DNA of 36,719 nt from an uncultured Blautia sp. (GCA_934437695.1 CAKSAW010000002.1:1-36719); one strand, 5' to 3'; positions 23,251-34,272 are shown, counted from the stretch's first letter. Notes: generated by a model from the sequence alone, not told the origin. Translations and numbers: made by a program.

Positions 23251-25515
23251 TTATTCTTCCTTATCTCTTCCCATATTCTCTGTCATGTCACTCAGTTCTG
23301 TAATACGTTCATCCAGGGCGCTGTAACGTTTCTGCTGTTTCTCGTTGCGGATCATCTCTGCAAAGGTCTCTTCACTTCCCACCACAGTCACACATTTTCT
23401 TGCCCTGGTAACTGCAGTATAAAGAAGGTTTCTGTTTAAAAGCATCTGCGGTCCAGAAAGCAGTGGAAGTATAACTGCCGGATATTCTGAACCCTGAGAT
23501 TTATGAATCGTAATGGCATAGGCAAGTTCCAGCTCTTCCAACTGTTTGAAAGAATATGTGGCAAAACGCCCATCCTCAAATTCCACTTCTGCAGTCTCTG
23601 CAAACTCATTGATCTCCGTAAGTATTCCTGTATCACCGTTAAATACCCCGACACCTTTCTCGATAACTATCCCATACCTGCCCCTGATTTCCCATTCCAT
23701 CTGATAATTATTCCGGATCTGCATTACTTTATCACCTGTACGGAACAGCCGGTCTCCAACTGCTTTTTCAGGTTTTCCGTCTGCAGGCGGATTAAGATAC
23801 CTTTGCAGTATCTGGTTCAGCCGTTCCACTCCCAGAAGTCCCTTTCTCATTGGAGTCAGTACCTGTATCTCAAAGGGTTTCGCATCTACATATCTGGGCA
23901 GCTTCTCCTGGATCAGTGCGATCACAACTCTTATTATAATATCCGCATCATATCTCTTCAAAAAAAAGAAATCCCGGCTTTTATTATTAATCTGTACCTG
24001 TTCACCTCTGTTTATCTTATGGGCATTTACAACAATATCACTCTCCGACGCCTGCCTGAAGATTTTCTTCAGTTCAACTACAGGGAAACATCCGCTTCGG
24101 ATAATATCCCTTAACACATTACCCGGCCCCACACTTGGAAGCTGATTCTCATCACCTACAAGGATCAGTCTTGTACCTGCCGTCACTGCAAGCAGGAGGG
24201 AATGCATTAAATGAATATCTACCATGGACATCTCATCAATAATGATCACATCTGCTTCCAGGGGATTCTGCGCATTCCTCTCAAATTTAGCCGAATGTCC
24301 GTCTCTTTCCTCCTCCGGCATTCCATTTAATTCCAGCAGACGATGTATTGTCTGTGCTTCATATCCTGTAGTTTCCGTCATTCTCTTTGCTGCACGCCCG
24401 GTAGGTGCAGCCAGTCTGAGCTCTGCACCTTCGCCTTCAAAGAAACGAATGATCGCATTAATTGTTGTTGTTTTACCTGTACCCGGACCACCTGTAAGGA
24501 TAAAGAGTCCATGATTCGCTGCCTCAGTTACAGCCCTCTTCTGCATTTCATCCAGAACTGTTTCTGTTTCTTTTTCGATCATTGCGATTCTGCGCCGGAC
24601 AAGCTCTTCATCCTCAGGACACAGGATATTCAGTTCATTAAGCATCCGGGCAGTGTTCAGTTCCAGATAATAATACTGCGCCGGATAAACAATAGTCTCT
24701 CTGTTTTTCTCTTTTAACACCAGTTTTCTGTCAAGTACCATATCCATAAGATGTTTCTCCATATAGGATTCATCAACGCCCAGAAGTCTGGCACATCTTG
24801 TAAACAACTGTTCTCTGGGAAGGTATGTATGTCCTTCTCCAGAAGCCTGCAAAAGAGTATACAGCATTCCACTTCGTATTCTGTAATCTGAATCTGCATG
24901 GATCCCAACTCTGGAGGCGATCTCATCAGCAATCTTAAATCCCACACCCGAAATGTCTTCTGCCAATTTGTATGGATTCTCCTGCAGGATGGTATAGACA
25001 GAATCTTTATATTTCTGATAGATCTTTGCACCAAGATTAAGAGAGATACCATATTTCTGTAAAAAGATCATTGCTTTTCTCATATCAGCCTTCTCACTTA
25101 CCTGTGCAGCGATCTCCCTTGCTTTTTTTTCACTGATTCCCTTAACCTCAGCAAGCCGTTCAGGCTCTTCCTCTACGATTCTAAGTGTATCATTTCCAAA
25201 TTTCCGGACGATCCTGGCAGCCAGTGCTGCACCGATCCCTTTTATTGCACCGGATCCCAGATAACGTTCTATACCATAAGTATCCTCTGGCATTTTCTCT
25301 GTAAAAGAACTGATCTGAAACTGTTTTCCATATACCGGATGATGTATATATACTCCGGTCGCTTCAATAGATGCGCCCTGTGTAACAGACGGAAAGCTTC
25401 CTACACAAGTCAGTTCTTCCTCTTCCTTTATACCTTTTAATACCATAACCGTATATCCGTTATTCTCATTTCTGAAAATAACATGATCTATGTATCCTGT
25501 AACAGTTTCACTCAT
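23251..25515 (-). CDS. recD2: RecD2-type ATP-dependent DNA helicase
   Basis: 754 aa from the chosen ATG. The N-terminal OB-like part (MSETVTGYIDHVIFRNENNGYTV) and helix-hairpin-helix repeats (ERYLGSGAIKGIGAALAARI; VKGISEKKAREIAAQV) are the marks of RecD2, which acts without RecBC. The motor follows: Walker A GGPGTGKTTT, Walker B IIIDEMSMVD, and later motifs LVGDENQLPSVGPGNVL and AITIHKSQGSEYP. RecD2 unwinds DNA 5'-3' and is linked to repair and fork stability. An in-frame ATG 90 nt upstream exists, but AGAGGGGAG sits just before 25515, and the family begins with this motif. Confidence 0.94.
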   Translation of the reverse strand: MSETVTGYIDHVIFRNENNGYTVMVLKGIKEEEELTCVGSFPSVTQGASIEATGVYIHHPVYGKQFQISSFTEKMPEDTYGIERYLGSGAIKGIGAALAARIVRKFGNDTLRIVEEEPERLAEVKGISEKKAREIAAQVSEKADMRKAMIFLQKYGISLNLGAKIYQKYKDSVYTILQENPYKLAEDISGVGFKIADEIASRVGIHADSDYRIRSGMLYTLLQASGEGHTYLPREQLFTRCARLLGVDESYMEKHLMDMVLDRKLVLKEKNRETIVYPAQYYYLELNTARMLNELNILCPEDEELVRRRIAMIEKETETVLDEMQKRAVTEAANHGLFILTGGPGTGKTTTINAIIRFFEGEGAELRLAAPTGRAAKRMTETTGYEAQTIHRLLELNGMPEEERDGHSAKFERNAQNPLEADVIIIDEMSMVDIHLMHSLLLAVTAGTRLILVGDENQLPSVGPGNVLRDIIRSGCFPVVELKKIFRQASESDIVVNAHKINRGEQVQINNKSRDFFFLKRYDADIIIRVVIALIQEKLPRYVDAKPFEIQVLTPMRKGLLGVERLNQILQRYLNPPADGKPEKAVGDRLFRTGDKVMQIRNNYQMEWEIRGRYGIVIEKGVGVFNGDTGILTEINEFAETAEVEFEDGRFATYSFKQLEELELAYAITIHKSQGSEYPAVILPLLSGPQMLLNRNLLYTAVTRARKCVTVVGSEETFAEMIRNEKQQKRYSALDERITELSDMTENMGRDKEE

Positions 25516-25594
25516 GTGCTCCCCTCTGCACCTCCTGTTTCTTCCCATTTCTTTTATTGCTGCATCAATTGCCTGAAAATCAGTCAAAGTAACA

Positions 25595-25623
25595 CAAAAA
25601 GGCACTGCAATATACAGTACCTT
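25595..25623 (-). terminator. Rho-independent terminator after the mreB-family gene
   Basis: The minus strand folds as AAGGTACTG / CAGTGCCTT (9 bp with one G-U) around a 7-nt loop and runs into a TTTTT tract. It begins 6 bp after the stop codon and separates this gene from recD2. Confidence 0.85.
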
Positions 25624-25628
25624 CTGTT

Positions 25629-26618
25629 TTATCCGTCAAATCGTGCCATTATCTCTGCGTACTTACCTGTTCCTACTGCAACTACGCTCATTGCATCCTG
25701 TACAGTCAGAGTACTCACTCCTGTTCTCTGTTCGATCAAAGTATCCATTCCATGAAGAAGCGCACCACCTCCGGTAAGCACAATTCCTCTGTCTACAATA
25801 TCAGCAGCCAGTTCAGGCGGTGTCTTTTCCAGAACTCCGTGTACAGTCTCCACAATCTGTCCTGTGGCATCTCTCAGAGCTACACGGATTTCTTCTGAAG
25901 TAAGTGTCACTGTCTTTGGCAGACCTGTGATCACATTTCTTCCTTTTACTTCCATAGTTCTTGGATTTGACTCTTCAGTGGCTGTTCCTATCTGGATCTT
26001 GATCTTCTCTGCCATATCTTCTCCGATAAAAAGTCCATGATTCTTTCTCACATAGTTCAGTATGGCCTGATTAAAGGTATCTCCTGCTACTTTTACAGAA
26101 GCAGAAACCACAACCCCTGCAAGGGAGATAACTGCAACATCTGAAGTTCCCGCTCCAATATCTACGACCAGATTGCCAAATGGCTTCGTTACATCCACAC
26201 CTGCCCCGATCGCCGCAGCTATAGGCTCCTCCACCATATAAACATCCCTGGCTCCTGCCTGATAGGCTGCTTCCTCTACTGCCTTTCTCTCAATCTCTGT
26301 AATTCCGCTTGGAACACAGATAGTGATCCTTGGTTTACGGAAAGCTCTTCTTCCTATGGCTCTGGATATAAAGTATTTAAGCATCTTCTCTGTAACTGTA
26401 TAATCAACGATCACACCCTGTCTGATCGGACGGATGATCTCCATATCTGAAGTAATGCGTCCCTCCATCATTCGGGCTTCTTCACCGATCGCACGGATCT
26501 TCTCTGTATTTTTATCATAAACTACAATTGAAGGCTCATTTAATACAAGCCCTTTTCCTGTAGAATAAGCCAGACTGTTCCTGGTCCCCAGGTCTATTCC
26601 AATATCACTTGCCGGCAT
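25629..26618 (-). CDS. MreB/Mbl family actin-like rod-shape protein
   Basis: 329 aa, normal length. The nucleotide-binding motifs are DIGIDLGTRNSLAY (phosphate 1), VVDIGAGTSDVAVISL (phosphate 2) and IVLTGGGALLHGMD (adenosine). The hinge region EEPIAAAIGAGVDV is also present. The protein polymerises under the membrane and guides lateral wall synthesis. There is no mreC or mreD beside it, and it is a single-gene unit closed by its own terminator, which favours the Mbl or MreBH paralogue over the canonical mreB. AAGGGGA precedes the ATG. A TATAAT box without a clear -35 lies upstream. Confidence 0.94.
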   Translation of the reverse strand: MPASDIGIDLGTRNSLAYSTGKGLVLNEPSIVVYDKNTEKIRAIGEEARMMEGRITSDMEIIRPIRQGVIVDYTVTEKMLKYFISRAIGRRAFRKPRITICVPSGITEIERKAVEEAAYQAGARDVYMVEEPIAAAIGAGVDVTKPFGNLVVDIGAGTSDVAVISLAGVVVSASVKVAGDTFNQAILNYVRKNHGLFIGEDMAEKIKIQIGTATEESNPRTMEVKGRNVITGLPKTVTLTSEEIRVALRDATGQIVETVHGVLEKTPPELAADIVDRGIVLTGGGALLHGMDTLIEQRTGVSTLTVQDAMSVVAVGTGKYAEIMARFDG

Positions 26619-26725
26619 GGAAATCCCCTTTCTGTTCTTAATAATGATCGCCCAACTGTCTAATATCTCTCAGTTTCGTAATCGTTTCTATTATATACAA
26701 CTTCCTGCCAAAAGAAAAGCCCTGC

Positions 26726-29569
26726 TTAATCTTCCAGATATTTTTTTACATATTTCCCTGTATAAGATATCGGTGACTGTGCGATTTCCTCCGGAGTTCC
26801 CTGGGCTACAACAGTACCGCCCTTATCTCCGCCTTCAGGACCAATATCAATGATATAGTCTGCTGTCTTGATCACATCCAGGTTATGCTCGATCACAACT
26901 ACCGTATTGCCACCTTCCGATAATCGCTTCAGGATCTCCACCAGCTTATGCACATCTGCAAAATGAAGCCCTGTTGTGGGCTCATCCAGGATATAGATCG
27001 TTTTCCCTGTACTTCTCTTACTCAGCTCTGTGGCAAGCTTAATCCTCTGTGCTTCTCCTCCGGAAAGTTCTGTGGAAGGCTGACCCAGACGGATATATGA
27101 AAGACCTACATCATACAAAGTCTGTATCTTTCTCTTAATGGAAGGAACATTTTCAAAAAATATCAGTGCCTCCTCAACAGTCATATTCAGTACATCATAA
27201 ATGCTCTTATCCTTATACTTTACTTCCAGAGTTTCTCTGTTGTATCTCTTTCCCTTGCAGACCTCACAGGGTACATATACATCCGGAAGAAAATGCATTT
27301 CTATCTTAATAATACCGTCACCACTGCATGCCTCACAACGCCCGCCTTTTACATTAAAGCTGAAACGTCCCTTCTTATATCCCTTTGCCTTGGCATCTGC
27401 AGTTGCAGCAAAGAGATCACGGATCTGGTCAAACACCCCTGTATAGGTGGCAGGATTTGAACGTGGTGTGCGTCCGATAGGTGACTGATCAATATTGATC
27501 ACCTTATCCAGCTGCTCAGTTCCCAGTATATCTTTATGCTTTCCCGGTATCACTCTGGCACGGTTAAGATCTCTTGCCAGACGTTTGTACAGTATCTCAT
27601 TAATCAGAGAGCTCTTTCCTGAACCGGAAACTCCTGTTATACAGGTCATAATTCCAAGAGGTATCTTCACATCAATATTTTTGAGATTATTCTCTGCAGC
27701 ACCCTTAACAGTGAGAAATCCTGTTGGTTTCCGTCTCTCTGACGGTACCGGTATCTTTAATTTTCCACTCAGATAAGCACCAGTGACTGAATTCTCATTA
27801 TTCATCAGATCCTCTGCAGTTCCCATGGCAACAAGCTGTCCTCCATGCTCCCCTGCACCGGGTCCTATATCCACGATACAATCCGCTGCACGCATGGTAT
27901 CTTCATCATGCTCCACAACGATCAGACTGTTTCCAAGATCACGCAGCTTCATCAGGGAGCTTAGCAGTCTGTCATTATCCCGCTGATGAAGTCCTATACT
28001 GGGCTCATCCAGAATATAGGCAACTCCCACCAGTCCGGAACCGATCTGGGTAGCCAGGCGGATTCTCTGTGCCTCTCCTCCTGAAAGTGTTCCTGTGGCA
28101 CGTCCAAGAGAAAGATAATCAAGACCCACATCAGATAGAAAACTTACTCTTGCCCGGATCTCTTTCAGGATCTGCTTACCGATCAGCTGTTGCTGTTTGG
28201 ACAACTGCATATCTGCCAGAAAGGTCTTCAGTTTCTCGATCGGAAGATTGGTGACCTCATAAATATTCTTATCTGCCACAGTCACTGCAAGAGATTCTCT
28301 CTTTAGCCTCTGTCCTTTACAGGTTTTACACGGAGTAATCTGCATAAAAGATTCATACTCCTGTTTCATGGTATCAGAGCCTGTTTCTCTGTAGCGCTGT
28401 TCCACATTGCGGATCAGTCCTGGAAATGCCACATCATAAACACCCTCTCCACGCTGGCCTTTGTAATAAACTTTGACTGAATGTCCATTGGTTCCATTTA
28501 TCAGAATATCCTTTATCTTCTCAGGATAATCCTTAAAAGGTGTCTCAAGACTGAAATCATATTCTCTGGAAAGCGCATCCAAAATGGCTCTTGAAAAACT
28601 TCCTTCACTTGTGCAGGACTGCCATCCTATTACTGCGATTGCCCCCTCAAGAATGCTTAATGACTGATCCGGGATCATCAGGTCAATATCGAATTCCATC
28701 TTATAGCCCAATCCCAGACAATCAGGGCAGGCACCAAATGGATTATTAAAAGAAAAGCTTCTTGGCTCAATCTCATCAACACTGATACCACAGTCAGGAC
28801 AGGAAAAACTCTGACTGAAATTATAGACATTCCCGTCCATGGTATCCACCATCAGGAGTCCTTCTGCCAGTTCCAGAACTGTCTCTATGGAATCAGAAAG
28901 TCTCTTCTCGATCCCTGGCTTCACGATCAGACGGTCTACCACTATCTCAATATTATGTTTGATATTCTTGTCCAGACTTATCTCCTCAGAAAGCTCATAC
29001 ATATTTCCGTCAATCTGTACACGCACATATCCGCTTCTCTTTGCATGTTCAAGAAGCTTTGCATGTGTTCCTTTACGCCCCCGCACAACAGGAGCCAACA
29101 GCTGAAGCTTCGTTCTCTCCGGAAAAGCCATGATACTGTCCACCATCTGGTCAACAGTCTGCTTCCTGATCTCTCTTCCACATTTCGGACAATGGGGGAT
29201 TCCCACTCTGGCATACAGAAGTCTGAAATAATCATATATCTCTGTCACAGTTCCCACTGTTGAACGGGGATTTCGGTTGGTAGATTTCTGGTCAATGGAA
29301 ATCGCAGGAGGCAGACCTTCAATACTCTCCACATCCGGTTTCTCCATCTGTCCCAGAAACTGCCTTGCATAAGAGGAAAGAGATTCCATATAACGTCTCT
29401 GTCCTTCTGCATAGATGGTATCAAAAGCCAGCGAAGATTTTCCTGATCCGCTCAGCCCTGTAAGCACCACAAACTTATCCCTTGGAATATCTACACTTAG
29501 ATTCTTAAGATTATTAACATTCGCACCTCTGATCCTGATAAATTGTTTCTTCATCGTATCTGCTGCCAT
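26726..29569 (-). CDS. uvrA: Excinuclease ABC subunit A
   Basis: 947 aa, full length. The two ABC modules are present with Walker [10 protein letters not shown] near residue 39 and GVSGSGKSS in the second half, and two ABC signatures (LSGGEAQRI both times). The zinc-finger cysteines are visible as CPKC, CPDC pairs and the late CEAC/CEVC pair ([10 protein letters not shown] and [12 protein letters not shown]). UvrA finds bulky DNA damage and hands it to UvrB. AGGAGG lies 6 nt before the first ATG, which decides the start. No uvrB is adjacent. The promoter carries a LexA box, so induction in the SOS response is expected. Confidence 0.98.
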   Translation of the reverse strand: MAADTMKKQFIRIRGANVNNLKNLSVDIPRDKFVVLTGLSGSGKSSLAFDTIYAEGQRRYMESLSSYARQFLGQMEKPDVESIEGLPPAISIDQKSTNRNPRSTVGTVTEIYDYFRLLYARVGIPHCPKCGREIRKQTVDQMVDSIMAFPERTKLQLLAPVVRGRKGTHAKLLEHAKRSGYVRVQIDGNMYELSEEISLDKNIKHNIEIVVDRLIVKPGIEKRLSDSIETVLELAEGLLMVDTMDGNVYNFSQSFSCPDCGISVDEIEPRSFSFNNPFGACPDCLGLGYKMEFDIDLMIPDQSLSILEGAIAVIGWQSCTSEGSFSRAILDALSREYDFSLETPFKDYPEKIKDILINGTNGHSVKVYYKGQRGEGVYDVAFPGLIRNVEQRYRETGSDTMKQEYESFMQITPCKTCKGQRLKRESLAVTVADKNIYEVTNLPIEKLKTFLADMQLSKQQQLIGKQILKEIRARVSFLSDVGLDYLSLGRATGTLSGGEAQRIRLATQIGSGLVGVAYILDEPSIGLHQRDNDRLLSSLMKLRDLGNSLIVVEHDEDTMRAADCIVDIGPGAGEHGGQLVAMGTAEDLMNNENSVTGAYLSGKLKIPVPSERRKPTGFLTVKGAAENNLKNIDVKIPLGIMTCITGVSGSGKSSLINEILYKRLARDLNRARVIPGKHKDILGTEQLDKVINIDQSPIGRTPRSNPATYTGVFDQIRDLFAATADAKAKGYKKGRFSFNVKGGRCEACSGDGIIKIEMHFLPDVYVPCEVCKGKRYNRETLEVKYKDKSIYDVLNMTVEEALIFFENVPSIKRKIQTLYDVGLSYIRLGQPSTELSGGEAQRIKLATELSKRSTGKTIYILDEPTTGLHFADVHKLVEILKRLSEGGNTVVVIEHNLDVIKTADYIIDIGPEGGDKGGTVVAQGTPEEIAQSPISYTGKYVKKYLED

Positions 29570-29624
29570 TGCCGGCCTCCTGTTTCTTATTGAACTTATT
29601 GATTCGGTTAAAATATATGCCCTT

Positions 29625-29653
29625 AGTATAATTCAGGAACATTTGTTCGTCAA
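29625..29653 (-). promoter_or_regulatory. uvrA promoter, sigma-A type
   Basis: On the minus strand TTGACG (29648-29653) and TATACT (29625-29630) are 17 bp apart. The site lies between the hemW stop and the uvrA start, so uvrA has its own transcription start. Confidence 0.75.
29636..29649 (-). promoter_or_regulatory. LexA (SOS) operator in the uvrA promoter
   Basis: The minus strand reads CGAACAAATGTTCC, matching the Gram-positive LexA/DinR consensus CGAAC-N4-GTTCG at all but the last base. It sits between the -35 and -10 boxes, where bound LexA would block RNA polymerase. Confidence 0.8.
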
Positions 29654-29658
29654 GGCGT

Positions 29659-30801
29659 TTACAGCAAAAACTCTGCCATAACAGCATTACTTACATGGAT
29701 TCCTTTTCTGCTCAGAAAAATTCTGCCATCTCCTTCCAGCAATAAACCCATTGATTTATATTTTCTCAGAACACCCCCATATACTGATTCGATCACACAT
29801 CCAAATCTCTGCTCAAAATCGGCTTTTGAGATTCCATCGGTCATACGAAGTCCCAGAAACATAAATTCTGCCATTTCATCCTCTCTGGTAAGTATTGGCT
29901 CTTTTTCCCTTATTTTTTCCGGATTCCTGCTGTCCGCCAGATATATTTTCATATCCCGGGTATTTGTGAAACGCTCTTTTCCATAAAGAGAAGAGGCTCC
30001 CAGACCAAAGCCCAGATAATCCTGCCTGATCCAGTATCCTATATTATGCCTGCATTCCATGCCTTTCTTTGCATAATTTGAAATCTCATACTGCTCAAAC
30101 CCATATTCTCTCAAGATCTGTGCAGTCGCCTCATACATATTATATTCTGTATCTTCATCCGGCAGGTTCAGTTTCCGGGTTGCAAAAGGTGTTCCTTCCT
30201 CAATGATCAGACTATATGCGGAAATATGCTCAGGTTTCAATTCTGCAACAGTACGCAGATTGCTGATCCATCCTTCATAGCTCTGATCCGGGATCGCACT
30301 CATCAGATCAATATTTATATTGTCAAATCCGGCTTCTCTTGCAGTCTTATAGGTTTCCAGAAACTGCCTGTAGTTATGGATTCTTCCAAGCATCTCCAGT
30401 TCCCTGTCATCTGGTGACTGCAGCCCGATACTCAGACGGTTGATCCCATATTCTCTGTATGACTCAAATTTCCTTCTATCTGCTGTTCCGGGATTCACTT
30501 CAATGGTAATCTCCGCATCATCCAGTATAGGAAACTTATTTTTTATCTTATTCAGTATTTCTCCAATGAATCTTTCATCCAAGACAGAAGGAGTGCCCCC
30601 TCCGATAAATACAGAGGACACACTCCTTCCTTTACCTTCCTTTACTGCATCAATTTCTCTGAGCAAAGACTGTATATATGCTGTCTGCACCTCCAGTCCT
30701 GAAGGAGCGGAAAGAAAATCACAGTAATCACATTTTTTTACACAAAACGGAATATGGATATAGATTTCTATGGAAGAACCTGATATGTTCTTCATTTCCA
30801 T
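29659..30801 (-). CDS. hemW: HemW-like radical SAM protein (coproporphyrinogen oxidase family)
   Basis: 380 aa. The radical SAM cluster motif is C20-x3-C24-x2-C27 ([13 protein letters not shown]). It is followed by [10 protein letters not shown] and later the HNIGYW and [14 protein letters not shown] stretches typical of HemW. HemW is a heme chaperone rather than a true HemN oxidase. The position after lepA is its usual place in Firmicutes. AGGAGG lies in the last codons of the preceding lipoprotein gene, and the ATG follows that gene's TAA with no gap, so translation is coupled. The older label HemN would be wrong by length and context. Confidence 0.92.
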   Translation of the reverse strand: MEMKNISGSSIEIYIHIPFCVKKCDYCDFLSAPSGLEVQTAYIQSLLREIDAVKEGKGRSVSSVFIGGGTPSVLDERFIGEILNKIKNKFPILDDAEITIEVNPGTADRRKFESYREYGINRLSIGLQSPDDRELEMLGRIHNYRQFLETYKTAREAGFDNINIDLMSAIPDQSYEGWISNLRTVAELKPEHISAYSLIIEEGTPFATRKLNLPDEDTEYNMYEATAQILREYGFEQYEISNYAKKGMECRHNIGYWIRQDYLGFGLGASSLYGKERFTNTRDMKIYLADSRNPEKIREKEPILTREDEMAEFMFLGLRMTDGISKADFEQRFGCVIESVYGGVLRKYKSMGLLLEGDGRIFLSRKGIHVSNAVMAEFLL

Positions 30802-31119
30802 TTAATCCTCCTGTATACTGCTGTCTGTGTTCATATCCAAACTACTGCTTCCATTATCTGCACTTTGGGATATCGAAGTATCAGACGCATTCTGCTCTGC
30901 CAGATAAGTATTTACCATTGTCAGATTTCCATTTCTGATAACAGCAGACTCATTTACCTGATCCGGTGCAGGCGTGGGAGTGGCTTCCACAGGTGCAACA
31001 CTGATCTGTATCACCTTGGAAGATGCCTCGTCTGTCTCCTTCTCTTTTCCACATCCGGAAAACAAAACACCAAACAGCATCATGCACAGTATAACTGTTT
31101 TTCGCTTACTTATTCTCAT
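30802..31119 (-). CDS. Small lipoprotein of unknown function
   Basis: 105 aa. A lipoprotein signal ends in the lipobox LFSGC (Cys at about residue 23). The rest is hydrophilic, with a Val/Pro/Thr-rich segment (APVEATPTPAPDQ) and a Ser/Asp-rich tail (SADNGSSSLDMNTDSS), probably disordered. It would be anchored outside the membrane. No family is recognised. It is wedged between lepA and hemW with its TAA touching the hemW ATG, so its translation is linked to hemW. The ribosome site (GAGAGTTGAGA) is weak. Confidence 0.75.
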   Translation of the reverse strand: MRISKRKTVILCMMLFGVLFSGCGKEKETDEASSKVIQISVAPVEATPTPAPDQVNESAVIRNGNLTMVNTYLAEQNASDTSISQSADNGSSSLDMNTDSSIQED

Positions 31120-31154
31120 TAATATCTCAACTCTCTGTCAACAATAAACAATTT

Positions 31155-32963
31155 TTATTTATCATCCAGCTTCAGTACACTCATAAACGCTTTCTGAGGA
31201 ATTTCCACATTACCTACCTGACGCATACGCTTCTTACCTTCCTTCTGTTTCTCCAGAAGTTTCTTCTTACGGGAAATATCACCACCGTAACACTTGGCAA
31301 GAACGTCCTTACGCATAGCTCTTACAGTCTCTCTTGCAATGATCTTGCTTCCGACAGCAGCCTGGATCGGAATTTCAAAGAGCTGGCGCGGGATCTCTTC
31401 CTTCAGTTTCTCACACATCTTACGGCCTCTCTCATAGGCAGTATCTGCATGTACGATAAAGGAAAGGGCATCCACCTCTTCTTTATTTACCAGGATATCC
31501 AGCTTCACAAGTTCACTGCGCTCATAGCCGCAGAGTTCATAATCCAGGGAAGCATAGCCTCTGGAACGTGATTTCAGGGCATCGAAGAAATCATAGATGA
31601 TCTCATTTAATGGAAGCTTATATTTCAGAAGCGCACGTGTTTCTTCCATATAATCCATTCCCAGATACTGTCCTCTTCGCTCCTGACAGAGATCCATGAT
31701 CGCACCGATAAATTCTGTTGTTACCATGATCTCAGCATTTACCATAGGCTCTTCCATATATTCGATTTCTGACGGATCAGGCAGATTGCTTGGATTTGTC
31801 AGATTGATAACTTCACCATTTGTCTTGTAAACTTTATAAATAACACCTGGTGCTGTAGTTACAAGGTCAAGGTTATATTCTCTTTCCAGACGTTCCTGAA
31901 TGATTTCCAGATGAAGAAGTCCCAGGAAGCCACAGCGGAAACCAAATCCAAGAGCTACAGATGTCTCCGGCTCATAGAAAAGAGAAGCATCATTAAGCTG
32001 AAGTTTCTCAAGTGCATCTCTTAAATCTCCATATTTGGCACCATCTGCAGGATATAATCCGCAGTATACCATCGGGTTTACCTTCTTATATCCTGGAAGC
32101 GCTTCTGCACATGGTCTGTTCTTGTCTGTAATGGTATCACCTACGCGGGTATCGCCAAGATTTTTGATACTCGCAGTGATATAGCCTACCATACCTGCGG
32201 TCAGCTCATCACAGGGAATAAACTGTCCTGCGCCAAAATATCCTACTTCTACAACTTCTGTTGTAAAACCGGTTGCCATCATATGAATCTGTGTACCTCT
32301 TTTCACACAGCCATCCATAACCCTGCAGAATACGATAACACCTTTGTATGCATCATAAATGGAATCAAAGATCAATGCTTTCAGTGGTGCATTTACATCA
32401 CCGTGAGGTGCCGGGATCTTTGTCACGATCTGTTCAAGCACTTCTTCCACATTAAGTCCTGTTTTGGCAGAAATTCTCGGAGCGTCATGGGCTTCAAGAC
32501 CAATGACATCTTCAATCTCATTCACTACACGATCCGGTTCTGCACTTGGCAGATCAATCTTGTTGATAACAGGAAGAACATCCAGATCATGGTCAAGTGC
32601 AAGATATACATTTGCCAGTGTCTGGGCTTCGATTCCCTGTGCTGCATCTACTACCAGGATCGCACCGTCACAGGCAGCAAGGCTTCGGGATACCTCATAG
32701 TTGAAATCCACATGTCCAGGGGTGTCAATGAGGTTAAAGATGTATTCTTCGCCGTCTTTGGCTTTATATACAATACGCACTGCCTGGGATTTGATGGTGA
32801 TCCCACGCTCTCTTTCAAGTTCCATATTGTCCAGTACCTGTGACTGCATTTCACGTTCAGTCAGGGTTCCGGTCATTTCTATAATTCGGTCGGCAAGGGT
32901 AGATTTGCCATGGTCTATATGTGCAATAATACAGAAATTTCTGATTTTGCTCTGATCTATCAT
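31155..32963 (-). CDS. lepA: Elongation factor 4 (LepA), ribosome back-translocase GTPase
   Basis: 602 aa, normal length. The N-terminal GTPase domain has [13 protein letters not shown] (P-loop), DTPGHVDF (G3) and NKIDLPSA (G4). The EF-G-like domains and the LepA-specific C-terminal domain ([16 protein letters not shown], then [23 protein letters not shown]) follow. LepA binds ribosomes and affects translation fidelity and 30S assembly. AGGAGG lies about 10 nt before the ATG. It lies downstream of the sporulation gene spoIIP but has its own promoter-like site, so it is probably made in growing cells as well. Confidence 0.98.
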   Translation of the reverse strand: MIDQSKIRNFCIIAHIDHGKSTLADRIIEMTGTLTEREMQSQVLDNMELERERGITIKSQAVRIVYKAKDGEEYIFNLIDTPGHVDFNYEVSRSLAACDGAILVVDAAQGIEAQTLANVYLALDHDLDVLPVINKIDLPSAEPDRVVNEIEDVIGLEAHDAPRISAKTGLNVEEVLEQIVTKIPAPHGDVNAPLKALIFDSIYDAYKGVIVFCRVMDGCVKRGTQIHMMATGFTTEVVEVGYFGAGQFIPCDELTAGMVGYITASIKNLGDTRVGDTITDKNRPCAEALPGYKKVNPMVYCGLYPADGAKYGDLRDALEKLQLNDASLFYEPETSVALGFGFRCGFLGLLHLEIIQERLEREYNLDLVTTAPGVIYKVYKTNGEVINLTNPSNLPDPSEIEYMEEPMVNAEIMVTTEFIGAIMDLCQERRGQYLGMDYMEETRALLKYKLPLNEIIYDFFDALKSRSRGYASLDYELCGYERSELVKLDILVNKEEVDALSFIVHADTAYERGRKMCEKLKEEIPRQLFEIPIQAAVGSKIIARETVRAMRKDVLAKCYGGDISRKKKLLEKQKEGKKRMRQVGNVEIPQKAFMSVLKLDDK

Positions 32964-33023
32964 TCAGGAATTCCCTCCTAGGTTCTTTCTTAATATACTA
33001 ATTGTTGGTTTTGCTAATTTTGT

Positions 33024-33053
33024 ATTATAACATATGAAAGAATGGTTTGTCAT
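33024..33053 (-). promoter_or_regulatory. Predicted sigma-A promoter for lepA
   Basis: A perfect TATAAT (33024-33029, minus strand) lies 18 bp after ATGACA (33048-33053). The site lies between the spoIIP stop and the lepA start and would free lepA from sporulation control. Confidence 0.65.
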
Positions 33054-33060
33054 CTACTTC

Positions 33061-34272
33061 TTATCCCTGCAGAACTTTATTGAGGATGTCTGCAAATGGT
33101 TCCATGGCGTTTTTTACTTCCTGAACAGTGTTGGTCTGGGCTCCGGCTTCAAGGAGGATGGAACAGGGACGGAAATGAAGGTTATAGCGATAGCCTGCAA
33201 GATAAATCCCGCGGTAAAATTCAGGATAATATTGGGCTGCCTGATATTCCAGCTGGAAAGAGAATGCTAGATTTTGCTGTATGTAGGGATTTGGAAGATA
33301 ATCCAGCGAACCTTTGGCTGTGATGTAACTCAGCCCATTATAAAAAAGGATCTGAGCTGTCGGTTTTCCATTAATCTCTGTTACAAGATGACGGTCTTCG
33401 GGGACACCGTCACGATGGAGATCTATGATGACCTGGATATCCGGATTTTCCTGAAGATAGGGTTCCAGATAATCCCGGGCATAATCGTAAGCAGCACTGC
33501 GGTCCAGTTCTCCTCCAGCCATGTCAAACTGTTCTTTTAGATGAACTACCTGATATCCGTAGTTTTCTGTAAGAAGCCGTGTCAGATAATCCCCCACCCC
33601 TACAATAGTATCTGCCTCCTCGCCTTCTCTGGAATCTGCGAATGTTTCCTGCGAATGACTGTGATAGATCAGAATCTGGGGTGCACTGGTATCTTTAGAA
33701 ATTTTAAAATCCTGCTTTAGAAAATCTTCAGCATTGATCTGTACTGCATCTGCTTCTGTGTTGGAATCTACAATGTAGAATTGTCCCAGAAGATAATTAT
33801 GATCTGCCAGCTTTGCAGGGGACAGGTCGATGATAGGGTGAGGGATTGGTGCTGCAATAGTTTCAGTGCTGTCCTGCATATCGGAAACTTCCTGTGCTTC
33901 TGACTTTTTTGACTCTTTCGGTTCACCCGGTACTGAATGATTTTTTTTACTCTGCCTGCTTTTTTGTCTGGGTTTTTCTGTTATTCTGATATCTGAAGAT
34001 ACGGTCGGTTTCTCTGTCAATGTGGGAGTTTCTTCCAACAGTTGTTCAGACTGCGCACGCTCTCCCAGATATTTTCCGTTTTCTCCTGCAATTTTTTCAT
34101 AAGTTTCCCTGTCTTCATAGGAAGATACCCGGGTCTTTTTTTCCAGAAAGCGGTACAGGGGCAGATGCCTGTACACATTTTCTCCTGTAAACAACGCCCC
34201 CGGCAGCATTGCCAGAGTAACAAAAAAGCACATGCTCAGCACAATGCAGAACGCTTTCTGAAAGTTTGTCAC
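33061..34272 (-). CDS. spoIIP: Stage II sporulation protein P (SpoIIP), peptidoglycan hydrolase
   Basis: 403 aa from the chosen GTG. One membrane helix near the N-terminus (FCIVLSMCFFVTLAML) and a long Lys/Ser/Glu-rich linker precede the SpoIIP domain. That domain has the metal-site and catalytic motifs ILIYHSHSQETF, VIIDLHRDGVP and a late LLEAGAQTNT. SpoIIP is an amidase/endopeptidase that works with SpoIID and SpoIIM to thin septal wall during engulfment. The GTG at 34272 follows GAGGTGATC, a long match to the 16S tail, at 8 nt. The in-frame ATG at 34314 has no ribosome site, though it would give a longer basic N-terminus. The gene follows gpr, its usual partner. Confidence 0.93.
   Translation of the reverse strand: MTNFQKAFCIVLSMCFFVTLAMLPGALFTGENVYRHLPLYRFLEKKTRVSSYEDRETYEKIAGENGKYLGERAQSEQLLEETPTLTEKPTVSSDIRITEKPRQKSRQSKKNHSVPGEPKESKKSEAQEVSDMQDSTETIAAPIPHPIIDLSPAKLADHNYLLGQFYIVDSNTEADAVQINAEDFLKQDFKISKDTSAPQILIYHSHSQETFADSREGEEADTIVGVGDYLTRLLTENYGYQVVHLKEQFDMAGGELDRSAAYDYARDYLEPYLQENPDIQVIIDLHRDGVPEDRHLVTEINGKPTAQILFYNGLSYITAKGSLDYLPNPYIQQNLAFSFQLEYQAAQYYPEFYRGIYLAGYRYNLHFRPCSILLEAGAQTNTVQEVKNAMEPFADILNKVLQG

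Noticed and set aside
26619..26725. Promoter for the mreB-family gene
   Set aside because: A TATAAT is present on the minus strand, but no acceptable -35 box lies at a normal distance, so it is not listed as a feature.
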